Shown piece after piece: positions 15,959 through 23,909 of a stretch of DNA of 64,000 bases. Source of the stretch: Anaerolineae bacterium. Lineage in GTDB: Bacteria; Chloroflexota; Anaerolineae; Aggregatilineales; Phototrophicaceae. A program made the translations under genes and the position numbers. Where the stretch lies: contig JAJEAA010000011.1 of NCBI GenBank assembly GCA_022824365.1, positions 1-64,000 on the forward strand, in the 5' to 3' direction. The stretch's first letter is position 1, and every line of letters starts with the position of its first letter. Under the pieces are notes generated by a model that was not told the DNA's origin, searched no databases, and worked only from the letters and a program-made list of their open reading frames with translations.

Positions 15959-16816
15959 TCAAAGGCTGTCGCCCGTCTCTTTGTAGGCTTGCTCGCGGGC
16001 CAGGAGGGCGCGCTTGCGTTCGATGCCCCAGCGATAGCCGCCCAGGCTTTTGTCTTTGCGGATGATGCGATGGCAGGGGATGACGAGGGCGGCTGGATTC
16101 TTGGCGCAAGCATTGGCTACGGCGCGGATGGCGGTCGGCTGCCCGATGGCGGCGGCGATTTCGCTGTAATTCCGCGTCTCGCCCACCGGTATCTTTTGCA
16201 GTTGCTGCCAGACCTTGACTTGAAAAGCGGTCGCGCGCAGGTCAAGCGGCAGATGCAGGTCCGGCTGCCAGCCTTCCAGATAGGCGATGATCCGCTGCGT
16301 CCAGAAGCCGACGCCGTCGTCATCTCGTATACGTTCAGCGGCGGCAAATTCCGCCTCCAGGCGGGCTATCAGTTCGGCGGGGCTATCGCCCAAGCTGATC
16401 TTGCAGATGCCGCGGTCGGTGGCTGCGACGAGAAGAAAGCCGAGCGGGCAAGCGACAACGCTGTAGAAGATGGTCGCGCCGGCGCCGCGTCGCTTGTAGG
16501 TCGAAGGGGTCATGCCGAGGTTTTCATCGCTGCGCTCGTAGAGGCGGCTGGAGGAGCCGTAGCCGACCGCGTGAATCGCGTCGGTGATACGCTGGCCGCG
16601 GCGGACCAGCGTCTTGAAGTCTTCTATGCGCAGCTTGTCGGAGAATTGGCGCGGCGTGATCCCGGTAGCGGCTTTGAAGGTGCGCTGGAGATGAAAGGGG
16701 CTTATGTGAAATCGGGCGCCCAATTCTTCCAGGCTGACGCTCTCGGGGTGGATTTGCTGCAAGTACGTACATATATCCGCGACCAAATCGGCACGTTCAC
16801 TGCTTTCTCGTGCCAT
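15959..16816 (-). CDS. Ada-like bifunctional regulator / O6-methylguanine-DNA methyltransferase, lacking the N-terminal Zn domain
   Basis: A 285-residue fusion. Residues about 8-108 are an AraC-type DNA-binding domain (SVSLEELGARFHISPFHLQR, then HAVGYGSSSRLYER). Residues about 115-275 are a methyltransferase domain with active-site Cys248 in VIPCHRII and the DNA-binding helix QPTAIRAVANACAKNP. The protein removes alkyl groups from O6-methylguanine by suicide transfer to the cysteine. Full Ada proteins start with a Cys4-zinc domain that senses methylphosphotriesters; it is absent here, so regulation by that route is not expected. The arrangement is known from many bacteria. Confidence 0.9.
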   Translation of the reverse strand: MARESSERADLVADICTYLQQIHPESVSLEELGARFHISPFHLQRTFKAATGITPRQFSDKLRIEDFKTLVRRGQRITDAIHAVGYGSSSRLYERSDENLGMTPSTYKRRGAGATIFYSVVACPLGFLLVAATDRGICKISLGDSPAELIARLEAEFAAAERIRDDDGVGFWTQRIIAYLEGWQPDLHLPLDLRATAFQVKVWQQLQKIPVGETRNYSEIAAAIGQPTAIRAVANACAKNPAALVIPCHRIIRKDKSLGGYRWGIERKRALLAREQAYKETGDSL

Positions 16817-16980
16817 GCTGCTCCTCCGCGCTCTTTTACAGCCAAATCTTAGAGGAAAGTTCCGCCGGCGACACTCTGATTCTTGTGCTATTGGGGCTGA
16901 AGAGCGGAGGTTAAAGCGGGGCGATGACGAGCGGCTGCGGTGAAACGGTCAATGCGGGGCAGTCGCTCGGCGGGAGGAGT

Positions 16981-17340
16981 TTATGAATTCAGAATGCTAG
17001 CGATCGAATCCACTAATTGTACAGGTCTTTCGTCGCTATCTTCACAGCAGAAGACAAAGGGCGACAGCTTCTCGTATTCGGGATTAAGCCCCAACACATA
17101 TAGCGGTCCTTGCCGCGGATGCGGCGTGCGGTGGATAGCGGCGAGGTGTCGCAAAGCGCCGTCGGGCACTGCATACGATTCACTCATGTCCAATACAATC
17201 GGCACCTGGCTGTCCACGGACTTGATCATCCGGTGCCAGGACCTACGCGCTTCAATTAACTGCTCAATGGTCCAAGGATCTTGAAAGCGGCATTGAATCA
17301 GCGTTTTGGATTCGTCCACCCAATCTGCGGTTATCGGCAT
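16981..17340 (-). CDS. Small STAS-like domain protein of unknown function
   Basis: A 119-residue protein without signal or membrane segments. The layout, a beta strand ending in WTIEQLIEARRSWHRMIKS, then VPIVLDMSESYAVPDGALRH and PRQGPLYVLGLNPEYEKL, fits an alpha/beta fold like the STAS/SpoIIAA group, with the DMS sequence where anti-sigma-factor antagonists carry a phosphorylated Ser. No specific family is recognised with certainty. It stands alone; the 300 bases before the next gene show no coding signal. Confidence 0.55.
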   Translation of the reverse strand: MPITADWVDESKTLIQCRFQDPWTIEQLIEARRSWHRMIKSVDSQVPIVLDMSESYAVPDGALRHLAAIHRTPHPRQGPLYVLGLNPEYEKLSPFVFCCEDSDERPVQLVDSIASILNS

Positions 17341-17642
17341 GTTATTTCTCGACGGTCACACTTGCGACTAAGGTCGAAGAGTGGATGTTGAAGGGTATGA
17401 TTCATTATGTATATAAACATTTATAAAATGCAATATTATCTTTTGGGAAGTTTTGTGCAAATTGACGGTTTTGCTTTGGGCGCAGGGAAGAGTGGAGCAT
17501 ATTAAACGCGAATGCTGGCGAATTTCCCAGAAGCGCGGTCAATATCCGCTCAGCGCTCGTCAAAAAACGAGGCTTGCGATCTATGCGCTTTGCCGGAATT
17601 AGGTTGGAAGCTGGTAACAAAAAGCGCGTCAGCCTAGTGGCT
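17341..17642. other. Intergenic region, AT-rich on the left; no gene recognised
   Basis: About 300 bases between two minus-strand genes. The left half is AT-rich (ATGTATATAAACATTTATAA near 17408) and could hold the promoter of the STAS-like gene. An open frame on the minus strand up to 17758 overlaps the selenoprotein gene in another frame and looks like chance. Confidence 0.4.
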
Positions 17643-18221
17643 TCAGCCTTCGCCCCAGGAGTGGATGAATTCTTCGCGCTCGACGCCCAGAGCATCGGCG
17701 ACGCGATTGATGTAATTAAAGAAGCTGATAACTTGCGTCGCGTCATGGATGGCGACATCGTCCAAGCCCGCCGAGCGCAGCGCCAAGATATCGCTTTCGC
17801 GCATTTCCGCCGGCGTACGCGTCAGTTTTTCGGCGTAGACGCAGAGCGCCCGGTCGATCTCATTCAAGGGGGCGGCGCGCCAATCGCGGGCGATGGCATG
17901 GACGAAGGCGTCTGCTTCTTCGTCGTTTGCGAATCCGGCGACCTCAGCCCGGAGGTCATGCGCGTGGGATTGTATTCAGTAGACGCAGTGATTGGCTTTG
18001 CTGACGACCACCGCCAGCATCTCGCGCTGTTGCCGCGACAGGGGCGATTCGGCGAACATCGTCGCGCCGTACATCTCCATCGCGGATTTCATCGCGCGGG
18101 CGTTGAGGGACATGATCTGGACGATATTCCAGACGCGGCCGGCGCGGGCGACCGCTTTTTCCAGTTCGCGTTTGAGCAGGCCGGTGGCTTGGTCGATGGT
18201 GATCTGTTTGATGTAGGGCAT
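17643..18221 (-). CDS. AhpD-like / peroxidase-related selenoprotein (in-frame UGA as selenocysteine)
   Basis: Read through one TGA at 17976-17978, the frame gives a 192-residue protein of the uncharacterised peroxidase-related (carboxymuconolactone decarboxylase/AhpD-like) family. The first part is MPYIKQITIDQATGLLKREL; the last is DATQVISFFNYINRVADALG with the usual ending HSWGEG. The TGA falls on the second catalytic position of the AhpD motif: N-H-C79-V-Y-U82-I-Q-S-H86, that is CxxUxxxH. Coding quality and family match continue on both sides in the same frame. A SECIS-like hairpin begins 18 bases after the UGA, and tRNA-Sec is encoded in this window. The protein probably reduces peroxides or thiols. 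ATG 18221 has GAGG before it. A nonsense mutation is the alternative. Confidence 0.88.
17940..17957 (-). promoter_or_regulatory. Bacterial SECIS-like hairpin downstream of the UGA codon
   Basis: In the mRNA a perfect six-pair stem GACCUC/GAGGUC encloses the loop CGGGCU (a seventh U-G pair can be added). The loop begins 24 nt after the UGA and has G at its second position, which fits the general bacterial SECIS rules for SelB recognition (loop 16-37 nt after the UGA, G among the first two loop bases). Confidence 0.75.
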
Positions 18222-18309
18222 GGCGTGTGCCTCGTAAATATTGGCTTGGGATCCCGACGATATTGGCGTAGCGCTACCGCCTGATTTTAACGCAACGCAG
18301 CGCTCAAAC

Positions 18310-18337
18310 AAAAGGAGCGCGCCTTTGCGACGCGCCC
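18310..18337 (-). terminator. Intrinsic terminator after the oligopeptide-type permease gene
   Basis: Minus strand stem GGGCGCG/CGCGCTC (one G-T pair) with a nine-base loop, then CTTTTGTTT. It lies between the DppC-like gene and the selenoprotein gene, so the latter is probably transcribed separately. Confidence 0.8.
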
Positions 18338-18364
18338 AACATGATCGAGGTTGGCAATCCAAAC

Positions 18365-19294
18365 CTATTTGCGCAGGCGCGGATCAAGGGCGTCGCGCAG
18401 GCCGTCGCCGATGAAGTTGACGCAGAGCACCGTCATCGAGATCAACATGCCGGGCCAGAAGACCAGCGTCCAGGTGATGGTCAGATAATCCTTGCCGTCA
18501 AAGAGCAGGCGGCCCCAGGTGGGAAAGTCGGGCGGGAAGCCCAAGCCGAGAAAGGACAACGCTGATTCGGTGATGATGGCGGCAGCCACGCTAAAGGTGG
18601 CGGCGACGATGACCGGGCTCATCACGTTGGGCAAGATGTGGCTGGCGAGGATACGACCATCGCGGGAGCCGACGGCGGTGGCGGCGGTGATGAACTCACG
18701 CGATTTCACCGTCAGCACTTCGCCGCGGACGAGGCGCGCGGTCGGCATCCATTGCAGGCCGCCGATGACGGAGACCATCAGGATGAAGACGCCGCCCTCG
18801 ACGCCGAAGGAGGCTTTCAGGGGTTCGCGGAAGAGCATCATGAGGACCAGCAGCAGCGGCAGTTGCGGCAGGGCGATGAAGATATCGGTGATACGCATGA
18901 GCGGGTTATCGAGCCGGCTGAAGTAACCGGAGAGCAGACCGATGACCGTGCCGATGCTGATCGAGACGAACATGGCGGAGATGCCGATCATCAGAGATAC
19001 GCGGCCGCCTTGCAGGGCGCGAGCGAGGGTGTCCCGCCCGAGGCTGTCCGTGCCCCAGGGATGCTCCGGCGAAGAAAGCTGATAAGCGGCGACGATATCG
19101 ATATAGGTGGGGTCAATAGTCCAAAAAGCGGGACCGATCACGACGCCAAGAACGATCACAGCCAGCACAGCGACCGCGACCAGCGCCAGTTTGTGTTTGC
19201 GGAATTGACGCCAGGCGTCGCCGACGAAGGTACGGGCTTCCAGCTGTTCCGCCGAGTCCAGGTTCTTCGGTTTCGTATTCGCTATGGTAGTCAT
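18365..19294 (-). CDS. ABC transporter permease, dipeptide/oligopeptide type (DppC-like)
   Basis: A 309-residue inner-membrane protein. It has the N-terminal cytoplasmic stretch and first helix of DppC/OppC proteins (AWRQFRKHKLALVAVAVLAV), the HPWGTDSLGRDTLARALQGG motif that is a hallmark of this group, and the EAA loop ATAVGSRDGRILASHILPNV that docks the ATPases. The end FNIGDGLRDALDP-type sequence reads VNFIGDGLRDALDPRLRK. Together with the DppB-like gene 109 bp upstream it forms the channel. ATPase genes (DppD/F) are not in the window, so they must come from elsewhere. Confidence 0.93.
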   Translation of the reverse strand: MTTIANTKPKNLDSAEQLEARTFVGDAWRQFRKHKLALVAVAVLAVIVLGVVIGPAFWTIDPTYIDIVAAYQLSSPEHPWGTDSLGRDTLARALQGGRVSLMIGISAMFVSISIGTVIGLLSGYFSRLDNPLMRITDIFIALPQLPLLLVLMMLFREPLKASFGVEGGVFILMVSVIGGLQWMPTARLVRGEVLTVKSREFITAATAVGSRDGRILASHILPNVMSPVIVAATFSVAAAIITESALSFLGLGFPPDFPTWGRLLFDGKDYLTITWTLVFWPGMLISMTVLCVNFIGDGLRDALDPRLRK

Positions 19295-19403
19295 TGATTC
19301 AGCCTATCACATCGTCAACTTATATGAACTGCATTTTGCGATAGCCAGGCGAGTTCGCGCTTCTGCTCTTCACGCGCGAGCCCATGTCACTACCGCCGAG
19401 CGG

Positions 19404-20417
19404 CTAAGTGTAGGTCACGCGCGGATCGAGAATGCCGTAGAGCACATCGGCAACGATATTGAACAAGACCACCAGCACCGCGAAGATGAAAGTGACCGTC
19501 TGCACGGTTGGCAGGTCGCCGCCTTGAATAGCGATGATGAGGTACTGGCCGATGCCGTTGACGCGGAAGATTTGCTCGGTAATCAGGGCGCCGGCGAAGA
19601 TGCCGGGGATGCCGAGGGCGATGAGCGTGACGACCGGGATCAGGCTGTTGCGCACGGCGTGGGTCGTCACCACGACGCGTTCCGTCAAGCCTTTGGAGCG
19701 GGCGGTGCGGATGTAATCTTGCTGCAAGTTTTCCAGCGTCGAGGCGCGAGTATAGCGGCTCATCTGGGCTGTGGTGTATAGCGTCAGCACGGTGACGGGC
19801 ATGAACATCTGCCGCAGTTGCAGTTGCAGCGTCTCGATATCCGTGACGACAAGGGTGGTGTCATACACCGATGGGAACCATTTCAAGTTGACGCTGAAGA
19901 TGATGATGAACATCAAGCCGGTGAAGAAGGTCGGCACGGAAAAGCCCACCATCATCAGGAAGGTGCCGACCTGGTCAAAGATGGAGTATTGCCGGTAGGC
20001 GGAAAAGACCCCGACCGGCACGGCGATGAGGACGCCGAGGATGTAGGAAGAACCAACCACCCAAAGCGTCTGCGGCAGGCGTTCGGCGATGATGTCGATG
20101 ACGGGACCGCGGGTGGCCCAGGAGATGACGCGGACGCGATCTTCCGAGCCGGGGAAGGTGACGCCGAAGGAGGTTTCGATGAGATTCAGGGGTTCGGAGA
20201 TGAAGAATTGCTGCAGCCACTTGACGTATTTGACGGCGAAGGGATCATCGGCGCCCAATGCCTCGCGAATTTTTTGCCGCACTTCCGGCGGGATGGTCAG
20301 TGGAAGGTTGCCGGTGGGATCGCTGGGGGATAAATCAACAATAGCAAAGATAATGAAACTAATAACAAGAATGGTTGGAATTGCGGTCAGGAGCCTTCGT
20401 ACGATGTATTTACCCAT
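19404..20417 (-). CDS. ABC transporter permease, dipeptide/oligopeptide type (DppB-like)
   Basis: A 337-residue inner-membrane protein with the DppB/OppB plan: MGKYIVRRLLTAIPTILVIS at the start, a long periplasmic loop, about five further helices, the EAA motif in YIRTARSKGLTERVVVTTHA and the ending VLYGILDPRVTYT. GAGGAG precedes the ATG. It is the first permease of the pair and lies downstream of a family 5 binding-protein gene on the same strand, separated from it by a 560-bp stretch with a gene remnant and repeats, so separate transcription is possible. The likely cargo is a peptide or oligosaccharide. Confidence 0.93.
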   Translation of the reverse strand: MGKYIVRRLLTAIPTILVISFIIFAIVDLSPSDPTGNLPLTIPPEVRQKIREALGADDPFAVKYVKWLQQFFISEPLNLIETSFGVTFPGSEDRVRVISWATRGPVIDIIAERLPQTLWVVGSSYILGVLIAVPVGVFSAYRQYSIFDQVGTFLMMVGFSVPTFFTGLMFIIIFSVNLKWFPSVYDTTLVVTDIETLQLQLRQMFMPVTVLTLYTTAQMSRYTRASTLENLQQDYIRTARSKGLTERVVVTTHAVRNSLIPVVTLIALGIPGIFAGALITEQIFRVNGIGQYLIIAIQGGDLPTVQTVTFIFAVLVVLFNIVADVLYGILDPRVTYT

Positions 20418-20448
20418 GATTCACTCCTCAGGACTAAAAGATTAAAAC

Positions 20449-20475
20449 CACAGAGAACACAGAGGGCACAGAGAA
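20449..20475. repeat. Dispersed 'CCACAGAGAACACAGAGGGCACAGAG' family copy
   Basis: Full copy of the second dispersed repeat family, directly upstream of the GxxExxY remnant's stop; a reverse copy is at about 20898-20923. Confidence 0.7.
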
Positions 20476-20481
20476 AATATT

Positions 20482-20699
20482 TTAGATGACGAATCGCTTG
20501 ATGCCGTTCTTTAACATCTTAACGTTAAAATTGATGAGAAGACCGCGCCTCATCTTTGTCGCCTTCAAGTAAGAAAGTATCTGTGCCGTATCGACATCGG
20601 TCAGTTCCTTTGCGGCTTTCAGTTCAACAATTACTTGCCCGTCTACCAAGATGTCCGCTTTCAGATTTCCTATGCGGCGCCAATGATCTTGAAGGTCAT
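20482..20699 (-). pseudogene. GxxExxY family protein, gene remnant with internal deletion
   Basis: The minus strand from 20699 reads M-T-F-K-I-I-G-A-A and then hits TAG; the next codons in a shifted frame resume with GNLKADILVDGQVIVELKAA, KELTDVDTAQILSYLKAT and GLLINFN, which is the C-terminal half of GxxExxY proteins. The conserved middle, including the GxxExxY motif that names the family, is missing, as if about 40 codons had been deleted. Intact members are about 125 residues. The gene should be non-functional. Confidence 0.75.
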
Positions 20700-20771
20700 G
20701 GGATCCTGCCGCTCGACTTCGGTCAAATCTCAGTAAACGCAAACAAGTAATGCAACAATCAGAAGGATAGT

Positions 20772-20842
20772 GTAGGGGCGAGTCTTGAGTCGCCCAAATG
20801 CAAAATGGCGGTGTAACGGGCGATCCAAGGATCGCCCCTACA
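20772..20842. repeat. Two palindromic intergenic repeat copies, one in each orientation
   Basis: TGTAGGGGCGAGTCTTGAGT-CGCCC (20771-20795) in reverse orientation and GGGCGATCCAAGGATCGCCC-CTACA (20818-20842) in forward orientation. They sit between the GxxExxY remnant and the binding-protein gene. Confidence 0.7.
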
Positions 20843-20941
20843 GATTTCGAAAATGAGAATCGCCGTCCTTTTTTGCATGACTTACTTTCACTTACTTCTG
20901 TGTCCTCTGTGATCTCTGTGGTTCAAAAAGAAAATGAGAAT

Positions 20942-20972
20942 GGACCCCCTCCTCGAATCAAGGAGGGGGTGT
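20942..20972 (-). terminator. Hairpin after the family 5 solute-binding protein gene
   Basis: Stem ACCCCCTCCT/AGGAGGGGGT with a seven-base loop, just after the binding-protein stop on the minus strand. The following bases (CCATTCTCATTTTC) are only moderately T-rich; the stem is made of one of the dispersed repeat motifs. It may end or stabilise the transcript. Confidence 0.5.
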
Positions 20973-20984
20973 AGAGAGGTTGCG

Positions 20985-22691
20985 TTACATACGCGTCCAA
21001 TCGGCGATATTCCAGAGTTCGGAATCCCAGGCGTTCATGGCGACGCCGTGTACGCTGTTGTGATGGGCTGAGACGCTGCCGCGATAGACCAGCGGAATGA
21101 TTGCTCCGGTTTGCACGAGCATGTCATTCATCTGGATGGCCAGGGAAGCGCGTTCTTCAAGCACAGCCGTGACGGCCATTTGATCGAGAAGGGCGTCATA
21201 GTCTTCGTTATACCAGCGCACGACGTTGTTGCCATTCCAACTGTTGTCGGGATGGGTGATTTGGTCGCTGCGCCAACCGCTCATGTAGGTCTCGGGATCG
21301 GTACCGCTCGCGCCGTTGGTGTACATCTCGATGTCGGTATAGAACTTCGAGTAGGTATCCGGGCTGGCGATATCGCCGCCGAAGAAGACGGCCGCGTCGA
21401 TATTGCGCAGTTCGGTCTCGATGCCGATCTCACTCCACCATTGCTTGATCAGGGCCTGCGTGTTCTGGCGAACGGCGTTGGTCGAGGTCTGGTAGGAGAC
21501 CTTGAGCGGGGTGCCCATGTATTCGCGGATGCCATCGCCGTCGCTGTCCATGACGCCGGCTTCGTCGAGCATGGCGTTGGCCGCGTCGATATCCTGCGGG
21601 CAAGGACCATTGTTCGGCGAGGCGTAGATGGGGGGACCGGGCAGGATGTTGCAGGTGCCGACGCCGCCGGCGCCGTAGAGCTGGCTGGCGATCAGGTCGC
21701 GGTCAATAGCTTTCGACATGGCCATCCAAACCGCGTCGACTTGCAGGAAGGGGTGGCCGTTGGAGCCATCCGCCATCCAGACCGAGCGGTTCTCGCCCAG
21801 GGCGGGATCGGGATTGGTGTGGTTGAGCAGCAGGCGCTCGACATTGGTGCTGAAACCGACGATCACGGTGCCTTGTCCAGCGGCTTCCATGGCGTTGAGG
21901 ACGGCCGGGGAAATCTGCAGGTTCCAGGCATAATCGGCTTCACCGGTTTCCAATACAGCGCGCGCGGCTGATTCCGCATCGCCGCCGCCCTTGAAGACAG
22001 CGCGGGAGAAGGCCGGCTGACCTTCGACGCGGTAGTTGGGGTTGGCGGTGTAGGTGACCACGTCATTGGTGCGGAAGTCTTCCACGACGAAGGGGCCGGT
22101 GCCGATGGGCGCGAAGTTTTGCTCGTTGCAGCCCAGGGCGGCCGCGCCGATGCAGTCTTCGAATTGCGCCTTCTGAATAATCGGGGTCAGGTAGCCGACG
22201 AAGGGACCGTAGGGGAAGGGCTTGGCCACATCAAAGTTGATGCGAACGGTGCCGTCATCAACGGCTTCGATCGATTCAACATTGGCGAATTGATCGAGGA
22301 CGGTGCAGCCGGTATCCGAATCCATGCAGAATTCGCCGCTGAACACGACATCATGAGCGGTCAGCGGGCTGCCATCCGACCAGGTGACGCCGTCGCTGAG
22401 CGTCCAGGTGATGGAGGTCAAGTCCTCGGAGACGCCGCCGTTGGCGACAGTGGGAATTTCGTCCACCAGCCAGGGCACCATGATGCCATCCGGATCGTAG
22501 CGCGCCAGAGGTTCAAGCACGAGCGCGGCCGCCTCAAATTCCTTGGTGCCATTGCCGAGGTAAGGGTTAAGGTGCGAAGCCGCCTGCCAAAACAGGATAT
22601 TCACGGTATCTTCGCTTTGGGCTATGGCGGCTCCCCCGAAGGACGACAAAACCATAACCGCGATCAATAAAAGGGTGAGCTTAGTCTTCAT
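20985..22691 (-). CDS. ABC transporter substrate-binding protein, family 5 (peptide/oligosaccharide type)
   Basis: A 568-residue exported binding protein. The signal peptide is MKTKLTLLLIAVMVLSSFGG up to AIAQ; there is no lipobox cysteine, as in many monoderms and Chloroflexota. Family 5 features are VSEDLTSITWTLSDGVTWSD, GSPLTAHDVVF, the GTGPF turn and WTRM-type tryptophan-rich ending. The protein shares long stretches with the second family 5 protein at 26574-28280, including KGGGDAESAARAVLETGEAD, so they are paralogs of the same length. It should deliver peptides or sugars to the permeases encoded downstream. A TATAAT-bearing promoter precedes it. Confidence 0.93.
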   Translation of the reverse strand: MKTKLTLLLIAVMVLSSFGGAAIAQSEDTVNILFWQAASHLNPYLGNGTKEFEAAALVLEPLARYDPDGIMVPWLVDEIPTVANGGVSEDLTSITWTLSDGVTWSDGSPLTAHDVVFSGEFCMDSDTGCTVLDQFANVESIEAVDDGTVRINFDVAKPFPYGPFVGYLTPIIQKAQFEDCIGAAALGCNEQNFAPIGTGPFVVEDFRTNDVVTYTANPNYRVEGQPAFSRAVFKGGGDAESAARAVLETGEADYAWNLQISPAVLNAMEAAGQGTVIVGFSTNVERLLLNHTNPDPALGENRSVWMADGSNGHPFLQVDAVWMAMSKAIDRDLIASQLYGAGGVGTCNILPGPPIYASPNNGPCPQDIDAANAMLDEAGVMDSDGDGIREYMGTPLKVSYQTSTNAVRQNTQALIKQWWSEIGIETELRNIDAAVFFGGDIASPDTYSKFYTDIEMYTNGASGTDPETYMSGWRSDQITHPDNSWNGNNVVRWYNEDYDALLDQMAVTAVLEERASLAIQMNDMLVQTGAIIPLVYRGSVSAHHNSVHGVAMNAWDSELWNIADWTRM

Positions 22692-22741
22692 GTTTTCCTC
22701 GCTGAATTGAATAGATCGTCTGAGATTGTAAAGCAGAGGCG

Positions 22742-22771
22742 ATTATACCGAAAAATGCGACAATTCCGCAA
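22742..22771 (-). promoter_or_regulatory. Promoter of the first family 5 binding-protein gene
   Basis: Minus strand TTGCGG (22766-22771), 18-base spacer, TATAAT (22742-22747) followed by CGCCTCTGC. The other family 5 gene has TATAATCGCTCTGC at the same place, so the two promoters are likely duplicated along with the genes. Confidence 0.7.
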
Positions 22772-22860
22772 ATATCAGAAATCGGCGTTGGAATCGGCAG
22801 CGCAGCGCAGGATGACGCTCGCTTCTCCGATTGCGCTTTTGTCGATGGCGGCAGTCCGAA

Positions 22861-23877
22861 TCAGCCTTTGGAGCCGGAGATGACGACGCCTTGCATGAAG
22901 ATTCGTTGGCTGAAGAAGAAAAGCAGGATGGGCGGTATCACCATCACGACCGAGGCGGCCATGATGAGATGGGTGTTGACGGCATACAAGCCGTTGAATT
23001 GCTGCAAACCAACCGCCATGGTCCAATTGTGACGGCTGTGCAAGAAGATCAGCGGTTCGTAGAAGTCGTTCCAGGCGTAGAGAAAATGGAAGATAGCGAC
23101 CGTGACGACCGCCGCTCTGGATTGCGGCAGGATAATGTAGAGCAGCCGCTGCAATGAGTTGGCGCCGTCTATCTGCGCCGCTTCGTCTTGTTCGAGCGAG
23201 ATGGTCATGAAGAACTGGCGCAGCAAAAACACATCAAAGGCATTGGCGAAGAACAGGGGGACGATCAAAGGCAGCAGGGTATCGATCCAGCCGATCTTCT
23301 GAAAGATGACGTAGAGCGGGATCAGCCGGACCTGGCGCGGCAGCATGATTGTGGATAGAAGCGCGAGGAAAAGCAGATTGAGGCCTGGCGCCCGAAAGCG
23401 TGAGAAACCGTAGGCGACGAGAGAACAGGAGAAGAGCATCCCGACCATGCCGGCAAAGGTGACGATCAGGGTATTCAGCAGGTAGCGATCGAAGGGCACG
23501 ATCGTCAGAGCTTCGTCGAAGTTCCGCCAATGGATATCAAGGACGCGCACGGGGGTCTGCTGATTGCGGGGCAACTCGATGATTTCTTCCGGTTTGGCGG
23601 GGTCGACAAATTTGCCTTTGCCGCCGGGGGCATTTTTGATCAGCGCCATTTGCAGCGTACGCCCATCCAACTCGACCTCGTACAGCGGCTCCCGCTTGCC
23701 AGCGACCTCCACATGCACATGTGTCATCGGTATGGGATTGAGCAGGTTTTGCCGCACCTGCGCCTTGCTTTTCAGGGCAGTGCCCAGCATGTAAACCAGC
23801 GGCAGCAGGATGACAACCGCGCCGGCGCCAAGAATCAGCGTCGTGCCGGCTTTGACCAGGGTCTCTTGCCCGCGCAA
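22861..23877 (-). CDS. Carbohydrate ABC transporter permease, MalG-like
   Basis: A permease of about 339 residues from the TTG at 23877. It has the MalG plan: first helix AGTTLILGAGAVVILLPLVY, a periplasmic insertion of about 75 residues, then helices with NTLIVTFAGMVGMLFSCSLV, the EAA loop EAAQIDGANSLQRLLYIILP and the ending QRIFMQGVVISGSKG. The start is unclear. The coding frame continues to 23913, overlapping the MalF stop, and GGGGGAGG sits just before CTG-ATC-ATT there, but no ATG, GTG or TTG is available until 23877. The gene is the last of the sugar-transport operon. Confidence 0.88.
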   Translation of the reverse strand: MRGQETLVKAGTTLILGAGAVVILLPLVYMLGTALKSKAQVRQNLLNPIPMTHVHVEVAGKREPLYEVELDGRTLQMALIKNAPGGKGKFVDPAKPEEIIELPRNQQTPVRVLDIHWRNFDEALTIVPFDRYLLNTLIVTFAGMVGMLFSCSLVAYGFSRFRAPGLNLLFLALLSTIMLPRQVRLIPLYVIFQKIGWIDTLLPLIVPLFFANAFDVFLLRQFFMTISLEQDEAAQIDGANSLQRLLYIILPQSRAAVVTVAIFHFLYAWNDFYEPLIFLHSRHNWTMAVGLQQFNGLYAVNTHLIMAASVVMVIPPILLFFFSQRIFMQGVVISGSKG

Positions 23878-23909
23878 TCCCAGATGCCAGCGCCCTTGTC
23901 GAAAAATGA

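Noticed and set aside
17405-17758. 117-codon minus-strand ORF between the STAS-like gene and the selenoprotein gene
   Set aside because: It overlaps the selenoprotein coding region in another frame and has no recognisable motif or ribosome site.
17643-18362. Two separate genes or a pseudogene split by a stop codon
   Set aside because: The stop is TGA at a catalytic Cys position, the frame is unchanged, a SECIS-like hairpin follows and tRNA-Sec is present. A single selenoprotein gene explains all of it better.
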